Positions 63,902 through 64,000 of a stretch of 64,000 nucleotides of DNA are shown here, in pieces (position 1 is the stretch's first letter; each line of letters begins with the position of its first letter). The DNA is taken from assembly GCA_037349105.1 (NCBI GenBank), contig JAYJMM010000041.1, forward strand, positions 9,050,501 to 9,114,500, in the 5' to 3' direction. The DNA comes from Limnomonas spitsbergensis (Eukaryota > Chlorophyta > Chlorophyceae > Chlamydomonadales). Below the pieces are notes generated by a model that did no database searches, was not told where the DNA came from, and saw only the letters and a program-made list of their open reading frames with translations. A program made the translations under genes and the position numbers.

Positions 63902-64000
<99 letters not shown>

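Overview
This window is eukaryotic nuclear DNA. It has spliced genes with GT-AG introns, plant/algal-type core histones, abundant minisatellites and a very large retroelement. Intronless, divergently arranged histone H3 and H4 genes, the H3 sequence type, an isolated histone deacetylase exon and the kind of retroelement fit a green-lineage (algal) genome. The species cannot be fixed from the sequence; a prasinophyte-like or charophyte-like alga is only an inference.

Layout. 1-15.5 kb is mostly decayed repeat DNA. It holds one clear but isolated histone-deacetylase exon (2777-2898), a possible lone exon (3790-3884), an inverted duplication (6775-7600) and several truncated copies of one dispersed, probably LINE-like, 3' end. 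15.5-20 kb carries two minus-strand spliced genes: a ULP1/SENP-type cysteine protease (15565-17472) and a SAM-dependent methyltransferase-like protein (17724-20011). Each is interrupted by one in-frame stop. 20.0-24.9 kb is a minisatellite block with higher-order structure, and 25.56-25.93 kb is an array of EcoRI-site palindromes. 26.1-31.75 kb is an 11-exon plus-strand gene of 1042 codons with an RNase H-fold, transposase-like core. 32.3-33.77 kb is a 94-bp tandem array. 34-36.6 kb is a minus-strand spliced gene ending in a 2-oxoglutarate/Fe(II) dioxygenase-like domain. These four genes may be cargo of one old large DNA element (inference). 36.6-41.5 kb is again repeat remnants.

41.5-62 kb is the centrepiece, a nested retroelement cluster. 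A single uninterrupted 4683-codon frame (45184-59235) encodes a Ty3-like polyprotein: Gag-like region, CCHC knuckles, DSA aspartic protease, further knuckles and coiled coil, a hydrophobic segment, the pre-RT linker, then a DNMT3-like cytosine-C5 methyltransferase, then an HHCC/DDE integrase and a PHD finger. I can find no reverse transcriptase or RNase H; the methyltransferase sits where they should be. Flanking 0.8-kb repeats (U) occur four times, one inverted. Two are identical over 641 bp, which suggests a recent insertion. A 1.5-kb derivative encoding only the N-terminal domain lies in tandem upstream.

62.6-64 kb is a histone H3 / H4 divergent pair, with H4 truncated by the window edge and a repeated promoter module between them.

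Motif calls and splice sites were made by eye from codon phase and GT-AG consensus; no alignment or database search was possible.
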